DNA from: Tubiluchus corallicola | Lineage: Eukaryota; Priapulida; Priapulimorpha; Priapulimorphida; Tubiluchidae | DNA: 64,000 nt | Assembly (NCBI GenBank): GCA_030141605.1 | Contig: JAQGDQ010000318.1 | Coordinates: 191,001 to 255,000 of the forward strand | Reading direction: 5' to 3' | Made by a program: the position numbers and the translations under genes | The notes under the pieces: model-generated | The model's input: only the letters and a program-made list of their open reading frames with translations | The model's database searches: none | Told to the model about the DNA's origin: nothing | Part shown: piece by piece, positions 12,122 through 24,469 of the stretch | How the letters are laid out: each line of letters begins with the position of its first letter | Numbering within the stretch: the first letter of the stretch is position 1

Positions 12122-13015
12122 TTAAAAGACAAGAAAAGGGGTACCCGAAGTAGGTTTCAGAAAAATCACCTTAAGAAATTATATTATATTATAGCAATTA
12201 TATCGTATTCGCATTGAAAGAAATTTTTGTTAGTTTTCATTTTAAATCTTCCGCAATACAGTTCCGTCCGCGCAATTACATGACGTCATATACGCACAAC
12301 GTAATCAGGGGAAGAAAAAAATGTTAAACTATGTTCCATTACATGACGTCATATACGCACAACGTAATCAGGGGAAGAAAAGGAAATGTTAAACTATGTT
12401 CAATTACATGACGTCATATACGCGCAACGTAAATCAGGGGAAGAAAAGGAAATGTTAAACTATGTTCAATTACATGACGTCATATACGCACAACGTAAAT
12501 CAGGGGAAGAAAAGGAAATGTTAAACTATGTCCGAAAAAACTTTCCATACAAATCTATGTTACTTAGCATTTCGCTTACCTGTTTGAGAGATTTAGCTGA
12601 CTGGAAAAAAGTTATTATTAACTATTTAAAATATTTTCATCAATTGGTAAAATCTCCAGGGGGCTACTCAGTAGTCAAAAACGTATTTTTAATCTTATTG
12701 ATAAGCTAAGCAATTTAAAATTTTATTTAGTTAATAACACGTGTGCGCTACGAATGCTCTAATTATTTTTTCAAACTTTAGGCAATGTTATCTATACTTG
12801 TTTCAAACGCCCTTTAAACGGCTGCGTCTAATGGTCACAGCAGGGGTTTAAATTTTCATGTTTTTTGTACTGCGTTACTGCTAATGCTTGCTCTGTATAC
12901 AATAACACCGCATGTAAGTGATATGAAATTTCAAGACGAATAAAAGTTCATATTTTTTTAAGATGTAGGCTTATTTATGAAGAGTGTTTTCTTGTGCTTT
13001 AATTAAGCACATTAA
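12122..13015 (+). mobile_element. MITE family C copy with internal tandem expansion
   Basis: Begins TTAAAAGACAAGAAAAGGGG, aligned with TTAAAGGACAAGAAAAGGGG at 22946, and follows that copy through TCCCGCAATAC-like, ATTACATGACGTCATATACG, AACTTTCCATACAAA-like and TGTTTTCTTGTGCTTT blocks. It carries the uninterrupted site corresponding to the family B insertion at 23681. Non-coding. Confidence 0.75.
12262..12530. repeat. ~67-bp tandem repeat inside MITE C
   Basis: Four units of ATTACATGACGTCATATACG plus CAACGTAATCAGGGGAAGAA plus ATGTTAAACTATGTTC. The other C copies (22946, 31058) have a single unit, so the array expanded in this copy. Confidence 0.85.
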
Positions 13016-13259
13016 GTACTTAAAAGATCAGTCCTTAAGGTAGGCAAAGACATAGTCTAATGCGCCCGAACAAACCTTGTTTTACGTTGGGTTACAAGAG
13101 TAGAATGTGACGCAGGTGGGCGATAAAGACAAACGCCATTCAATCTTTCAAGATGCTAGCTTAGCTCAGCAACATGCAGTATTTCACTGTGGCGCCATCG
13201 AGCGGTCAAATTAAAAAATAACCTGCCTTTTTGCTATCTGGCGTTTGCTTATGCCTTAC

Positions 13260-13375
13260 AAATTAATAGTCCAATATAGGCTAAAACTAAAAAAAAAACA
13301 CCCACACAAAACCAAAACCCCAAAACCCCCCAAAACAACACAAACAAACACACAAACACAAACACAACACAACAC
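13260..13375. repeat. A/C-rich simple sequence
   Basis: Run of CCAAAAC, CAAACA and CAACA words preceding the GTCA array. Confidence 0.8.
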
Positions 13376-13379
13376 AACA

Positions 13380-13735
13380 GAGCCAGTCAATCAGTCAGAA
13401 AGTCAGTCAGTCAGTCAGTCAGTCAGTCAGTCAGTCAGTCAGTCAATAAATCGGTCAGTCAGTCAGTAAGTCGGTCTATCAGTTAATCAGTCAGTCAGTC
13501 AGGCAGGCAGGCAGGCAAGCAGGCAGGCAGGCAGGCCAGTCAGTCAGTCAGTCAGTCAGTCAGTCAGTCAGTCAATAAATCGATCAGTCAGTCAGTAAGT
13601 CGGTCTATCAGTTAATCAGTCAGTCAGTCAGGCAGGCAGGCAGGCAAGCAGGCAGGCAGGCAGGCAGGCCAGTCAGCAAGTGAGTCTATTAGTATCAGTC
13701 AGTCAGTCTGTCAATCTTTCAGTCAGCAAATCAGT
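13380..13735. repeat. (GTCA)n/(GGCA)n microsatellite with duplicated block
   Basis: Tetranucleotide tract switching between GTCA and GGCA. A block of about 130 bp (GTCA run, AATAAATCGGTCAG, GGTCTATCAGTTAATCAG, GGCA run) is present twice, starting near 13400 and 13540. This is a segmental duplication within a microsatellite. Confidence 0.85.
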
Positions 13736-13766
13736 CGCTTGTTCTATCACATAATACTTTTACCTG

Positions 13767-14031
13767 TGCAAATGAGGTCATCGTAAAGAAAAGCATCGTC
13801 TCTTGTTTCTAGAGTGTGTGCTCTACAACTGCTGCTACCCCAAGAACTGAAACAAGTGCACATCTCTGCGGGGTAAGTACGTGGCGTGCCTAGCGGATGA
13901 AGTTCATGTTTCCACATGGGACACATGCACATTAATCTCCCCCTGGTGACAGGTTTGCCACGTCTTAAACTATAGCGATTGAATTCGGCGTCTTCCATTC
14001 TTGGCACAACGGCAGCAATCTTTGCAGGCAT
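13767..14031 (-). CDS. Possible coding exon, unknown product
   Basis: Minus-strand open frame starting at an ATG (MPAKIAAVVPRMEDAEFN) and running about 88 codons to a good donor, ACAG|GTAAAAG, at about 13767. Base composition is balanced and richer in G+C than the flanks. The sequence is Cys- and Arg-rich (RGRLMCMCPMWKHE) and matches no family I know. No partner exon was located. It could equally be a chance frame inside an old repeat. Confidence 0.25.
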
Positions 14032-14394
14032 ACTATCGACTGTAGTCGATTAATACAAACTAGTCAGGAAGAAGTGGAGCTCTTTGCACCGTTCTCACAA
14101 TATTTGTCAACTTGTGAAGTCAAGTCTGAACCTGCTAACATTAAACACGTCTTCACAAACCATCCTCTCAGACGGTTTGGCCAGAGATGCTCCAGAAAAC
14201 CAAATGTGAACAACGGATAAAACAATTGAATCCTTCACTGCACTTGGATGCACACGAAATGCACCTCCTCAACACGTCTGTTTACCGTCTTGGGATAATT
14301 TGTTTGACAATGTAATTAAAAACCTAGAAAGTCACGTGCAAGCTGTAAGCTACACGCCTATCAGTTGGTCATCTGTTGTCGGAAATTCCTCACA
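14032..14394. other. No gene seen
   Basis: Unique-looking sequence without repeats or coding signal. Confidence 0.4.
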
Positions 14395-14640
14395 AATCGT
14401 ACTCGCGTAATGCGTTTTCACATTGGTCGTATATAAATCGTACTCGCGTAATGCGTTTTCACGTTAGTCGTGTATAAATCGTACTCGCGTAATGCATTTT
14501 CACATTGGCGTATATAAATCGTACTCGCGTAATGCGTTTTCACATTGGCGTATATAAATCGTACTCGCGTAATGCGTTTTCACATTGGCGTATATAAATC
14601 GTACTCGCGTAATGCGTTGTCACATTGGTCGTACATTAAT
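14395..14640. repeat. ~40-bp minisatellite
   Basis: About six units of AAATCGTACTCGCGTAATGC followed by GTTTTCACATTGG(T)CGTAT. Confidence 0.9.
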
Positions 14641-14769
14641 CGTACTCGCATAAATCGAACACCAGCTAATCGTTAATTCCTCATATATCGTACTCGCATA
14701 ATCCGTATTCGCAATAGAGGAACAAGCGCAGGTGACTGCTGAGCATCTCCTATCGTTAATTTGTCCTAA

Positions 14770-15090
14770 ATTGTACATTAGACTTGCGAACGCGCATATC
14801 CGTCGATCATCAAGTATCATTAATTCTTCGCAAGTCGTACTCGCGTAAAACGAGCTCGCTTAAGTCGTATCCACACAGGCCTAAGTTGCCTCTACTCGTT
14901 GATCATCAGGTATCATTAATTCTTCACAAGTCGTACTCGCGTAAAACGAGCTCGCTTAAGTCGTATTCACACAGGCCTAAGTTGCCTCTACTCGTTGATC
15001 ATCAGGTATCATTAATTCTTCGCAAGTCATACTCGCGTAAAACGAGCTCGCTTAAGTCGTATTCATATAGGCCCAAGTTGCGTCTACTCA
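14770..15090. repeat. 96-bp tandem repeat
   Basis: Three units spaced exactly 96 bp (GATCATCA at 14805, 14901, 14997). They contain TATCATTAATTCTTC, AGTCGTACTCGCGTAAAACG and AGCTCGCTTAAGTCGTAT. 96 is a multiple of three, so one plus frame remains open as a repetitive pseudo-ORF. The word TCGTACTCGCGTAA is shared with the 40-bp array next to it. Confidence 0.9.
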
Positions 15091-15599
15091 TCAAACTTAC
15101 GTGTGTCTGATAATCTGCTACCGTTAATACTCATCTCAGTCAACCGCAATCCTTTAACTAAGCAGAAAATTACAATGGTAACACTTAGTGCTGCCAGCAG
15201 CTTGCATTTATTTGACCGAGTTATTTTAATAATTGGGTTTATTGATTAATAATTATCGATCATATAAAATTTATCCATAAATTCGACACACATTTCCTCT
15301 GATCTGTAACTTAATTAGTGTGATATTAAATACTAAACAGTTACAATTATAATTCTTATTTTTAAAGATTATGCCTTTGCGAGAACAATTACTATGCAAA
15401 CTAATTATTACCATTTGAATAAAGTAATTAACTGCCATATCAGAATGTTGTGCTTCTTATAAAGTGTTATATATATATGTGTAATTATACACTTCCCAAA
15501 CACTCGTCACTATTGCTCATTACCCTCACAGTCACACCTGTTACATCTACACTCAGTTGCCAGGCAACTACAGCATCAGTAGCGAAACAAACAAAAGAA
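15091..15599. other. A+T-rich DNA, no gene seen
   Basis: No features recognised beyond a short TATATATATG run near 15470. Confidence 0.4.
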
Positions 15600-15860
15600 A
15601 CGTGTATTAGATAATTATAACTTCATCCTCATCATAATCATCAGAAGATGTAGAGCACATAATGAGATCACAACAGCCTCTGTACCAGGACAGATAAGAG
15701 AAACAAGTATTAGATCATCACAGCTTCATCATCATTATCATCATCATCATCCATCATCATCATCATCACCAGAAGATGCTGAACATTTAATGAGATCTCA
15801 ACAGCATCAGTACCAAGACAAATAAGAGAAACAGGCATTAGATTATAATATCTTCATCAC

Positions 15861-15907
<47 letters not shown>

Positions 15908-16094
15908 CCAGAAGATGCAAAACATTTAATGAGATCTCAGCAGCATCAGTACCAAGACAAATAAGAGAAACATGCGTTAGATCATTACAACTTCATCATC
16001 ATCATCATCACCAGAAGATGCTGAACAAATAATGAGGTCACAACAGCATCTGTACCAGGACAGATAAGAGAAAAGTTCATTAGATCATCATAGC

Positions 16095-16160
<66 letters not shown>

Positions 16161-16240
16161 TCATCAAATCATCACCAGAAGTTGCACCTTACAATGGGAT
16201 CACAACAGCATCAGTACCAATAAAACGTCATTAATATTAC
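15600..16240. repeat. Compound repeat: (CAT)n blocks inside ~120-170 bp units
   Basis: About five units. Each has GAGATC(T/A)CAACAGCATCAG, TACCAAGACAAATAAGAGAAA and TAGATCAT(C/T)A, followed by a (CAT)n run of 10 to 60 bp and CACCAGAAGATG. The triplet run has expanded independently in each unit. Confidence 0.85.
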
Positions 16241-16914
16241 AACAACATTAACAGAAACCTGCGCAACATACATCACTTGAGACAGCATTAGTAAAAACAC
16301 AACGTCACACCACTACTTGCAGAACATTCTTCAGATCGTAACAGCTTCAGTATCAAACCAAAATCGTTACCATCATTAGTAAAAGTTGGGAAGCTTGCGT
16401 TAGATCATAACAGCTTATTTTTCACCAAGTCGACATCAACACTAACAAAACGTCATTATAATTACATCATCACGTCATTCTTGGAAGATGCGGAACACGT
16501 ATCAGATCTGAACAGCATCAGTACCAAAACACAACATCATTAGTCACCAGCAGAAAATACGGAACATGATCATAATGTCCTGAACAAACAACATAATAGA
16601 ACGATATTGTTGCGTGCGTACTGGGGTAATCGATTTTTAAACTAAAGCAAATCGTTTAAACTGTTCAGTTTAGCAGTTCACACCTTTGTAAACAGTTCCA
16701 GTATTATTACAAACAATAAGGAACAATGCAGTCATTGTTCTCGCGTGACCGCCATGTAAAAAAGCGTGCAGAACAAGTCGTGTTTGTTCAAAATTATGGC
16801 TGATCTTTGCCAAAATCGCATACGAGTCGCGTGTTCATTTTTAACCTCAATTTCTATGAAGTTTATTCATGTGAAACGTGTATAGAGATTTGCAGTATTG
16901 CCCTATATAGACTG
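16241..16914. other. Decayed repeat then no gene seen
   Basis: Diverged copies of the AACAGCATCAGTACCAA word continue to about 16560. After that no feature is recognisable. Confidence 0.4.
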
Positions 16915-17405
16915 CAGTGGCGGCTCGTGTATAGGGGCTGTGGAACTGTAGCGCCCCCTGTGTTCACTCATTATTATCGTTAATATTCAATATACTAAGT
17001 CGGTTTTCTTTAGTTCTTTCTCTATACTTGTACGGAACCAGAGCACGTGAGGATAGTACCGCTTGCTTCACAGCCCAAGCAATGCGGTGTTTGGCTGTTG
17101 TGCGCATGCGGGCATGTCTGAGATGACATGCTGTACGTTAGGTAGAGAAAGTACTGTCACTCACACAGTTTGTTGTCACGTGCTTAAAAACTGTGTACCG
17201 TCACATTCTTGAACTGCGACAATTTAGGCTATTCGTAAGCAAACAATTTTTTTGTTTAGGATTTTGTAAAGTTTATATAAACTTTCGTATGTTTGTTTGT
17301 TTAAATTACAATTGCAAGTTACAACATTAAAATTGCATATATTACTTTCGTTTTAAACAGTATTAAAACAATGGCTTGAAAATTTTCTGAAGCAGCACCC
17401 CCATG
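16915..17405 (+). mobile_element. Repeat family D, copy retaining the left end
   Basis: Starts CAGTGGCGGCTCGTG, the inverse of the right end at 8713, and is collinear with 8118-8713. The right end is lost near 17405, after GAAGCAGCACCCCCA. Confidence 0.75.
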
Positions 17406-17526
17406 CGAAGAAGTTTCTAAAGGTAAGTGCTAAGACACTGATAAATCAAGTAGAATACAGGTGACTTTCGTTTTATATCTCATAGACTTTAGACGTTATT
17501 TTATGAATCAGTAGTGATACCATACA

Positions 17527-17915
<389 letters not shown>

Positions 17916-18024
17916 GTCAAGTCACATGCTTACAATGTTGTCTGTAAAAACCAACTGCCCAGGTAAAATTTTCCATGAAGTGAAAGGAAGCCAGCAATTC
18001 AATGAAGGTAAATGTTATACTGAG

Positions 18025-18389
18025 ATTGGCAGCGGTGCCTTTTTGTCACATTCGCGTAGCCGACAAATAGAAGGTGGTACCGTGATAAGCATGATCATGA
18101 ACTGCAGTGTTAGTTTCATGACGTCATATGACATACAGCTCATTTTCGTGACGTCATCCGTTTAAACAGTACTGTAACTTTTACGCAAACGTGCTTGACG
18201 CGCCAGGGAAGACGTCTGCCATTGCACAAACTGTGGTTAGTTTCTGACGTAAGCAATAGCTGTGTTCGGTTGCCGTTAATTAACTTTCTAAGCTAATTAT
18301 TCAAATATAAGGAACAATTGTTAACTTTTATAGGCAAGAAAATGTATATTTTGGACAGTAAATTGAAATGAGACTGGGTCTTCCTTTAA
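18025..18389 (+). mobile_element. MITE family B, left-truncated copy
   Basis: Joins the B sequence at GGTGCCTTTTTGTCACATTC and continues through GATCATGAACTGCAGTGTTA and TGACGTCATATGACATA to GGGTCTTCCTTTAA. The left third is missing. Confidence 0.8.
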
Positions 18390-19020
18390 AAGATATAGGT
18401 ATAGCTGCACACTCTGTATATGTGTTCACAATGCGTGCGTGCGTGCGTACATATGCGTGTTGTGTATGTGTCCTTGACCTTATTCTACTTTCTAGCGTTA
18501 TAATCAAATGAACAAACCTATTCCTACCCCCCCCCCCCCGCCCACGCATCCCGTCAATTTTTTTATTTGCTCATAATTTTCAACCAAAATCGTATTTACC
18601 CAACAACAAAATTGCTGCCACCTAGCGCTAAAATTGACACAAACGATAATAGCGGCACGTGTTTGACAAAGAAAGAAACGCCACCATGCGGAACAAGTAC
18701 AAACTATCTACATCCTTCTTCTCTCTCCATCACCTACACCTGTCCTTGCCTGTTTCCTGGACAGAGAGAGTGGAATAATTTTGTAATCAAATTTTATCAT
18801 TCATTGCGACACACAAAATGTCCTCCAAGTTTGTATACTCCAGGTTCCATGCTTTGTTAATGTATAGAATTTGCCAGCAGATGTTAACTATTATTTTATG
18901 CATTTCAATGAATGCCATCCAATTATTATCAATGCTTATTCAAAATTTCTGCTTTTCAAGGGCCCGTACGAGCATAAATGTATTGGCAATAACATTGTCA
19001 ACATAAAATACATCTGTAGG
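18390..19020. other. No gene seen
   Basis: A short C-run at 18530-18540. The 97-residue open frame at 18567-18860 has no recognisable domain. Confidence 0.4.
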
Positions 19021-19170
<150 letters not shown>

Positions 19171-19189
19171 TCTTTAAGCTCTTTAAGCT

Positions 19190-19622
19190 ACTAGATTAGG
19201 TTAGGTTACGTTAGGCTCCGTAACATTATGTTAGTTTAGAACGGGTAGGGTTAGTTTCAGGCTAGATTTTTGTTCTTAAATTTCTTTATATTTGCTAATT
19301 TGAGGCTTATTTCTGTTATGTTGTGTAATGTTATGTTATGTTATGTTATGTTATGTTATGTTATGTTATGTTATGTTATGTTATGTTATGTTATGTTATG
19401 TTATGTTATGTTATGTTATGTTATGTTATGTTATGTTATGTTGTGTTGTGTTGTGTTGTGTTATGCTATGCTATGCTATGCTATGCTATGCTATGCTATG
19501 CTATGTCATGTCATGTCATGTTATGTTATGTTTTATGTTCGGTTAGGTTAGCTTAGGTTAGGTTAAGTTAGGTTAGGTTACGTTACGTTAGGTTAGGTTA
19601 AGTTCGGTTAAGTTAGGTTAAA
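19190..19622. repeat. (ATGTT)n array flanked by TTAGG-like pentamers
   Basis: The core at 19320-19540 is a pentamer array that changes register TTATG, then TTGTG, TTATG, CTATG and TCATG. It is flanked on both sides (19190-19260 and 19541-19622) by GGTTA/TTAGG-type pentamers. Three overlapping Met/Leu/Cys/Tyr frames are artefacts. Confidence 0.95.
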
Positions 19623-19849
19623 CTATTTCAATTTATCCATTTCTAATTTATCTTTAGACCGATTGATTAATATCAAAAATTATACAAAAAGATAAGCTTT
19701 TTTCTGCAGCAACAAAGTTCTTACCAGAAGCATTGAAATCAATTATGTACAAATGTTCTAATATTCTATTCTATTCTACTAAACCTATACACTTGTGTAA
19801 TTGGAGTATGACGTTTCTTGAAATTATACCACTTGAAATAATACACACG

Positions 19850-22340
19850 GTTAAGCCAAAAATGACTTTACAACACAGACATATATAAACAACTCATACG
19901 TAACCACTGAGATAAACAATTAAGATGTAGATTAACAACTCATGCATGCGTAACCATGTAGAAACAGAATTAAGAAGTAGGTAAACAACTCATGCGTAAC
20001 CATGGAGATACACCATAAAGATGTAGATAAACAGCTCAGACGTAACCATGAAGATACACAATTGAGATGTAGATGAACAACTATGTGTAACCATGGAGAT
20101 ACACCATAAAGATGTACATAAACAGCTCAGACGTAACCATGAAGATACACAATTGAGATGTAGATGAACAACTCATGCGTAACCATGGAGATACACCATA
20201 AAGATGTAGATAAACAGCTCAGACGTAACCATGAAGATACACAATTGAGATGTAGATGAACAACTCATGTGTAACCATGGAGATATACCATAAAGATGTA
20301 GATAAACAGCTCAGTCGTAACCATGAAGATACGCAATTGAGATGTAGATGAACAACTCATGTGTAACCATGGAGATACACCATTAAGATGTAGATAAACA
20401 GCTCAGACGTAACCATGAAGATACGCAATTGAGATGTAGATGAACAATTCATGTGTAACCATGGAGATACACCATAAAGATGTAGATAAACAGCTCAGAC
20501 GTAACCATGAAGATACACAATTGAGATGTAGATGAACAACTCATGTGTAACCATGGAGATATACCATAAAGATGTAGATAAACAGCTCAGTCGTAACCAT
20601 GAAGATACACAATTGAGATGTAGATGAACAATTCATGTGTAATCATGGAGATACACCATTAAGATGTAGATAAACAAATCAGACGTAACCATGGAGATAC
20701 GCAATTGAGATGTAGATGAACAATTCATGTGTAACCATGGAGATACACCATTAAGATGTAGATAAACAAATCAGACGTAACCATGGAGATACACAATTGA
20801 GATGTAGATGAACAATTCATGTGTAATCATGGAGATACACCATTAAGATGTAGATAAACAAATCAGACGTAACCATGGAGATACGCAATTGAGATGTAGA
20901 TGAACAATTCATGTGCAACCATGGAGATACACCATTAAGATGTAGATAAACAAATCAGACGTAACCATGGAGATACGCAATTGAGATGTAGATGAACAAC
21001 TATGTGTAACCATGGAGATTCACCATAAACATGTACATAAACAGCTCAGACGTAACCATGAAGATACACAATTGAGATGTAGATGAACAACTCATGCGTA
21101 ACCATGGAGATACACCATAAAGATGTAGATAAACAGCTCAGACGTAACCATGAAGATACACCATTGAGATGTAGATGAACAACTCATGCGTAACCATGGA
21201 GATATACCATAAAGATGTAGATAAACAGCTCAGTCGTAACCATGAAGATACGCAATTGAGATGTAGATGAACAACTCATGTGTAACCATGGAGATACACC
21301 ATTAAGATGTAGATAAACAGCTCAGACGTAACCATGAAGATACGCAATTGAGATGTAGATGAACAACTCATGTGTAATCATGGAGATATACCATAAAGAT
21401 GTAGATAAACAGCTCAGTCGTAACCATGAAGATACGCAATTGAGATGTAGATGAACAATTCATGTGTAATCATGGAGATACACCATTAAGATGTAGATAA
21501 ACAAATCAGACGTAACCATGGAGATACGCAATTGAGATGTAGATGAACAATTCATGTGTAACCATGGAGATACACCATTAAGATGTAGATAAACAAATCA
21601 GACGTAACCATGGAGATACGCAATTGAGATGTAGATGAACAACTCATGTGTAACCATGCAGATACACCATTAAGATGTAGATAAACAAATCAGACGTAAC
21701 CATGGAGATACACAATTGAGATGTAGATGAACAACTCATGCGTAACCATGGAGATACACAATTAAGATGTAGATGAACAACTCATACGTAACCATGGAGA
21801 AACAGAATTAAGACATAGGTAAACAACTCATACGTAACCATGGAGAAACAGAATTAAGACGTAGGTAAACAACTGATGCGTAACCATGGAGAAGCAGAAT
21901 TAAGACGTAGGTAAACAACTGATGCGTAACCACAGAGAAACAGAATTAAGAGGTAGGTAAACAACTGATGCGTAACCACAGAGAAACAGAATTAAGACGT
22001 AGGTAAACAACTCATGCGTAACCATGGAGAAACAGAATTAAGACGTAGGTAAACAACTCATGCGTAAGCATGGAGAAACAGAATTAAGACGTAGGTAAAG
22101 AACTGATGCGTAAGCATGGAGAAACAGAATTAAGACGTAGGTAAACAACTGATGCGTAACCATGGAGAAACAGAATTAAGGGGTATTTAAACAACTCATG
22201 CGTAACCATGGAGAAACAGAATTAAGACGTAGGTAAACAACTCATGCGTAACCATGGAGATACACAATAAAGGTGTTAATAAACAGCTCAGACGTAACCA
22301 TGAAGACACACAATTAAGAAGTAGATAAACAACACAGACT
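19850..22340. repeat. 46-bp minisatellite with dimeric higher-order structure (~2.5 kb)
   Basis: More than 50 units of 46 bp. Over the middle (about 20030-21750) two unit types alternate: one with AACAGCTCAGACGTAACCAT then GAAGATACACAATTGA, the other with GAACAACTCATGTGTAACCA then TGGAGATACACCATAAA. This gives a 92-bp dimer period. From 21770 rightwards the array becomes monomeric (GTAAACAACTGATGCGTAAC, GGAGAAACAGAATTAAGACG) with shorter units. Confidence 0.93.
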
Positions 22341-22945
22341 TAGGTACATAAACTATATAGATGCATAAGTCAAATGCACTTCAAAAACTCAGCACACTCT
22401 CTCCGATGTAAACGATGTAAAACGAAGTAACTGAGAGATGTTCCACATAATTAGTATCATCAGTTAATTTAATTTTAAGCTACACGCTTCACAAATTAAC
22501 CCACTAATGACGTCACGTTCATTTTCATTCACAAACAAAAATTTCACTGCATCACGCGTTCGGTCAGTTCTAGACGACTGAAAAAGAGGAGACAGAGAGA
22601 AAGAGGAGGTAAATCCGGGAGGCAGCAGAGCATCTCCGTGCAGAGATAAGTGGCGCACAACTGATGCGGAAACCATGGCAGAAACTTGTCACTCATCAGA
22701 CAACTATTATCTAAACCATGGCAAAAAACAGAAATACAGCCAAACCGTGATTATCTCATGCATATAGTGAAGTCGATAACAACGATTATGTTAATACGCA
22801 TTGCTGATCTATATAATAATTGCAGTGAAAGTTTGGAATGAATTGTTACAGTAAACCTTGACCAAAACCACGTGACTGTGACGTTAGTATAGGTCAGACT
22901 TAAACTACGCTACTGACTTACTTATTTTATTTAATCATATTAGAC
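22341..22945. other. No gene seen
   Basis: Unique-looking sequence; no coding or repeat signal recognised. Confidence 0.4.
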
Positions 22946-24275
22946 TTAAAGGACAAGAAAAGGGGTACCTGAAGTTTGTTTCAAAAAATTCGCCTTAAAA
23001 AATTATATTACCTTATAGCAATTTTATGCAAAATATCGTACTTGCGTCGAAAGGATTCTTCTGTTTGTTTTTATTTTAAATCTCCCGCAATACTGTTCCG
23101 ACGGCGCCATTACATGAAGTCATATACGCACAAAGTAATTCAAGGCAAGAAAAGGAAATCTTAAATTATGTCCCAAAGACATTCCTTGCAAAGTTATATT
23201 AGTTAGCACTTCGCTTACCTGCTTCAAAGACTTATGTAACTAAAAATATTAATTATTTAAAATGCTTTCACCAATTAGTGAAATGTCGTTGACCTCCAGG
23301 GTGCACCGCAACCAAAAACGTATTTTTAACCTCATTGATTTTGAAACATTAATTTGAAATGTATTATTTATACGATACAGTATTTAGTTAGTGACGTGTG
23401 CGCTACGAATATACTCTGATTATTTTTTCAAACTTTGCCCAGTGTTATCAAAACTTGTTTCAAATGACTTACTGTCAAAATGGCTACGTCCAACGGTCAT
23501 CGTGGGAATTTAAATTTACATACAGCGTTACTGTTGACGCAAGTCAAATATGCAAAAAGGCAGTATTTAAGTGGTATAAAATCTCAAGAGGAGCTTTTTA
23601 AGCTTTATGTAAGTGGAGGGTTTTTGTGCTTTATACAGCCTTGCACCTTACAGGTGACACAAAATTTCAGGACAATTTCTTTAAAGGAAAACCGGACGAC
23701 TGTTTAGACTCAATCTCATTTTAATTTACTGTCCAAAATATAGATTTTCTTGCCTATAAAAGTTAACAATTGTTCCTTATATTTGAATAATTAGCTTAGA
23801 AAGTTAATAAATGGCAACTGAACACAGCTATTGCTTATGTCAGAAATTAACCACAGTTTGTGCAATAGCAAACATCTTTCCTTGCGCATCATTTGCATAA
23901 GTTCATCATCACAAGCACATTTGCATAAGTATTACAGTACTGTTCAAACTTGTGATGTCACGAAAATGGGCTCTACATCATATGACGTCAGAAACTAACA
24001 CTGTAGTTCATGATCATGCTCACGGTACCACCTTCTATTTGTCGGCCACGCGCATCTTAGTAGATTCACTGAACCGCACGTAGCTTTGAAAGTTTAACAA
24101 AATTTGACTATCCGAGGTAATTATTATTTAATCTAAGCTTTGGTTTAAAATAAGCTATTATAGTTTTCAATATTTTACAGCATTCTTTATTCTGAACTAA
24201 TGTTTACACAATCTTCCGGTTTTCCTTTAATTTGATGTGTGAAGAATGTTTTCTTGTGCTTTGAATCAGTCGACT
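22946..24275 (+). mobile_element. MITE family C copy interrupted by a family B insertion
   Basis: Family C occupies 22946-23684 and resumes at about 24231. It begins TTAAAGGACAAGAAAAGGGG and resumes as TTTGATGTGTGAAGAATGTT, then TTCTTGTGCTTT. The copy at 12122 runs through the corresponding point without a break. Non-coding. Confidence 0.8.
23681..24230 (-). mobile_element. MITE family B, intact copy nested in C
   Basis: Flanked by TTAA on both sides. The 12-bp terminal inverted repeats AGGAAAACCGGA / TCCGGTTTTCCT are perfect. Reverse orientation relative to the copies at 9205, 18025 and 35012. The cleanest copy in the window for defining family ends. Confidence 0.9.
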
Positions 24276-24469
24276 ACAATGATTTCAAAACTGCTAATGC
24301 TGCGATAATCATTAACGGTTTAAAAAGTGAATTTGTCATTTTGAACCCAATACCCGTCCTAAAGCCAGTGTAATACTGTAATCCATCCAGCAGATGATTA
24401 AAAGCTTTTTAATACAACTAATCGTAGGATTAGAGGACATATTGAAGAACTTGTCACGGTTGTTGTCAA

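Noticed and set aside
12386-12709. 107-residue frame with repeated MLNYVQLHDVIYAQRKSGEE
   Set aside because: Translation of the tandem expansion within MITE C; the rest is non-coding MITE sequence.
19190-19622. Interstitial telomere (TTAGG)
   Set aside because: Degenerate, mixed with ATGTT and GTTACG; better explained as drift of a pentamer microsatellite.
19850-22340. Possible CRISPR array
   Set aside because: The 46-bp units follow each other without unique spacers; this is a minisatellite in animal DNA.
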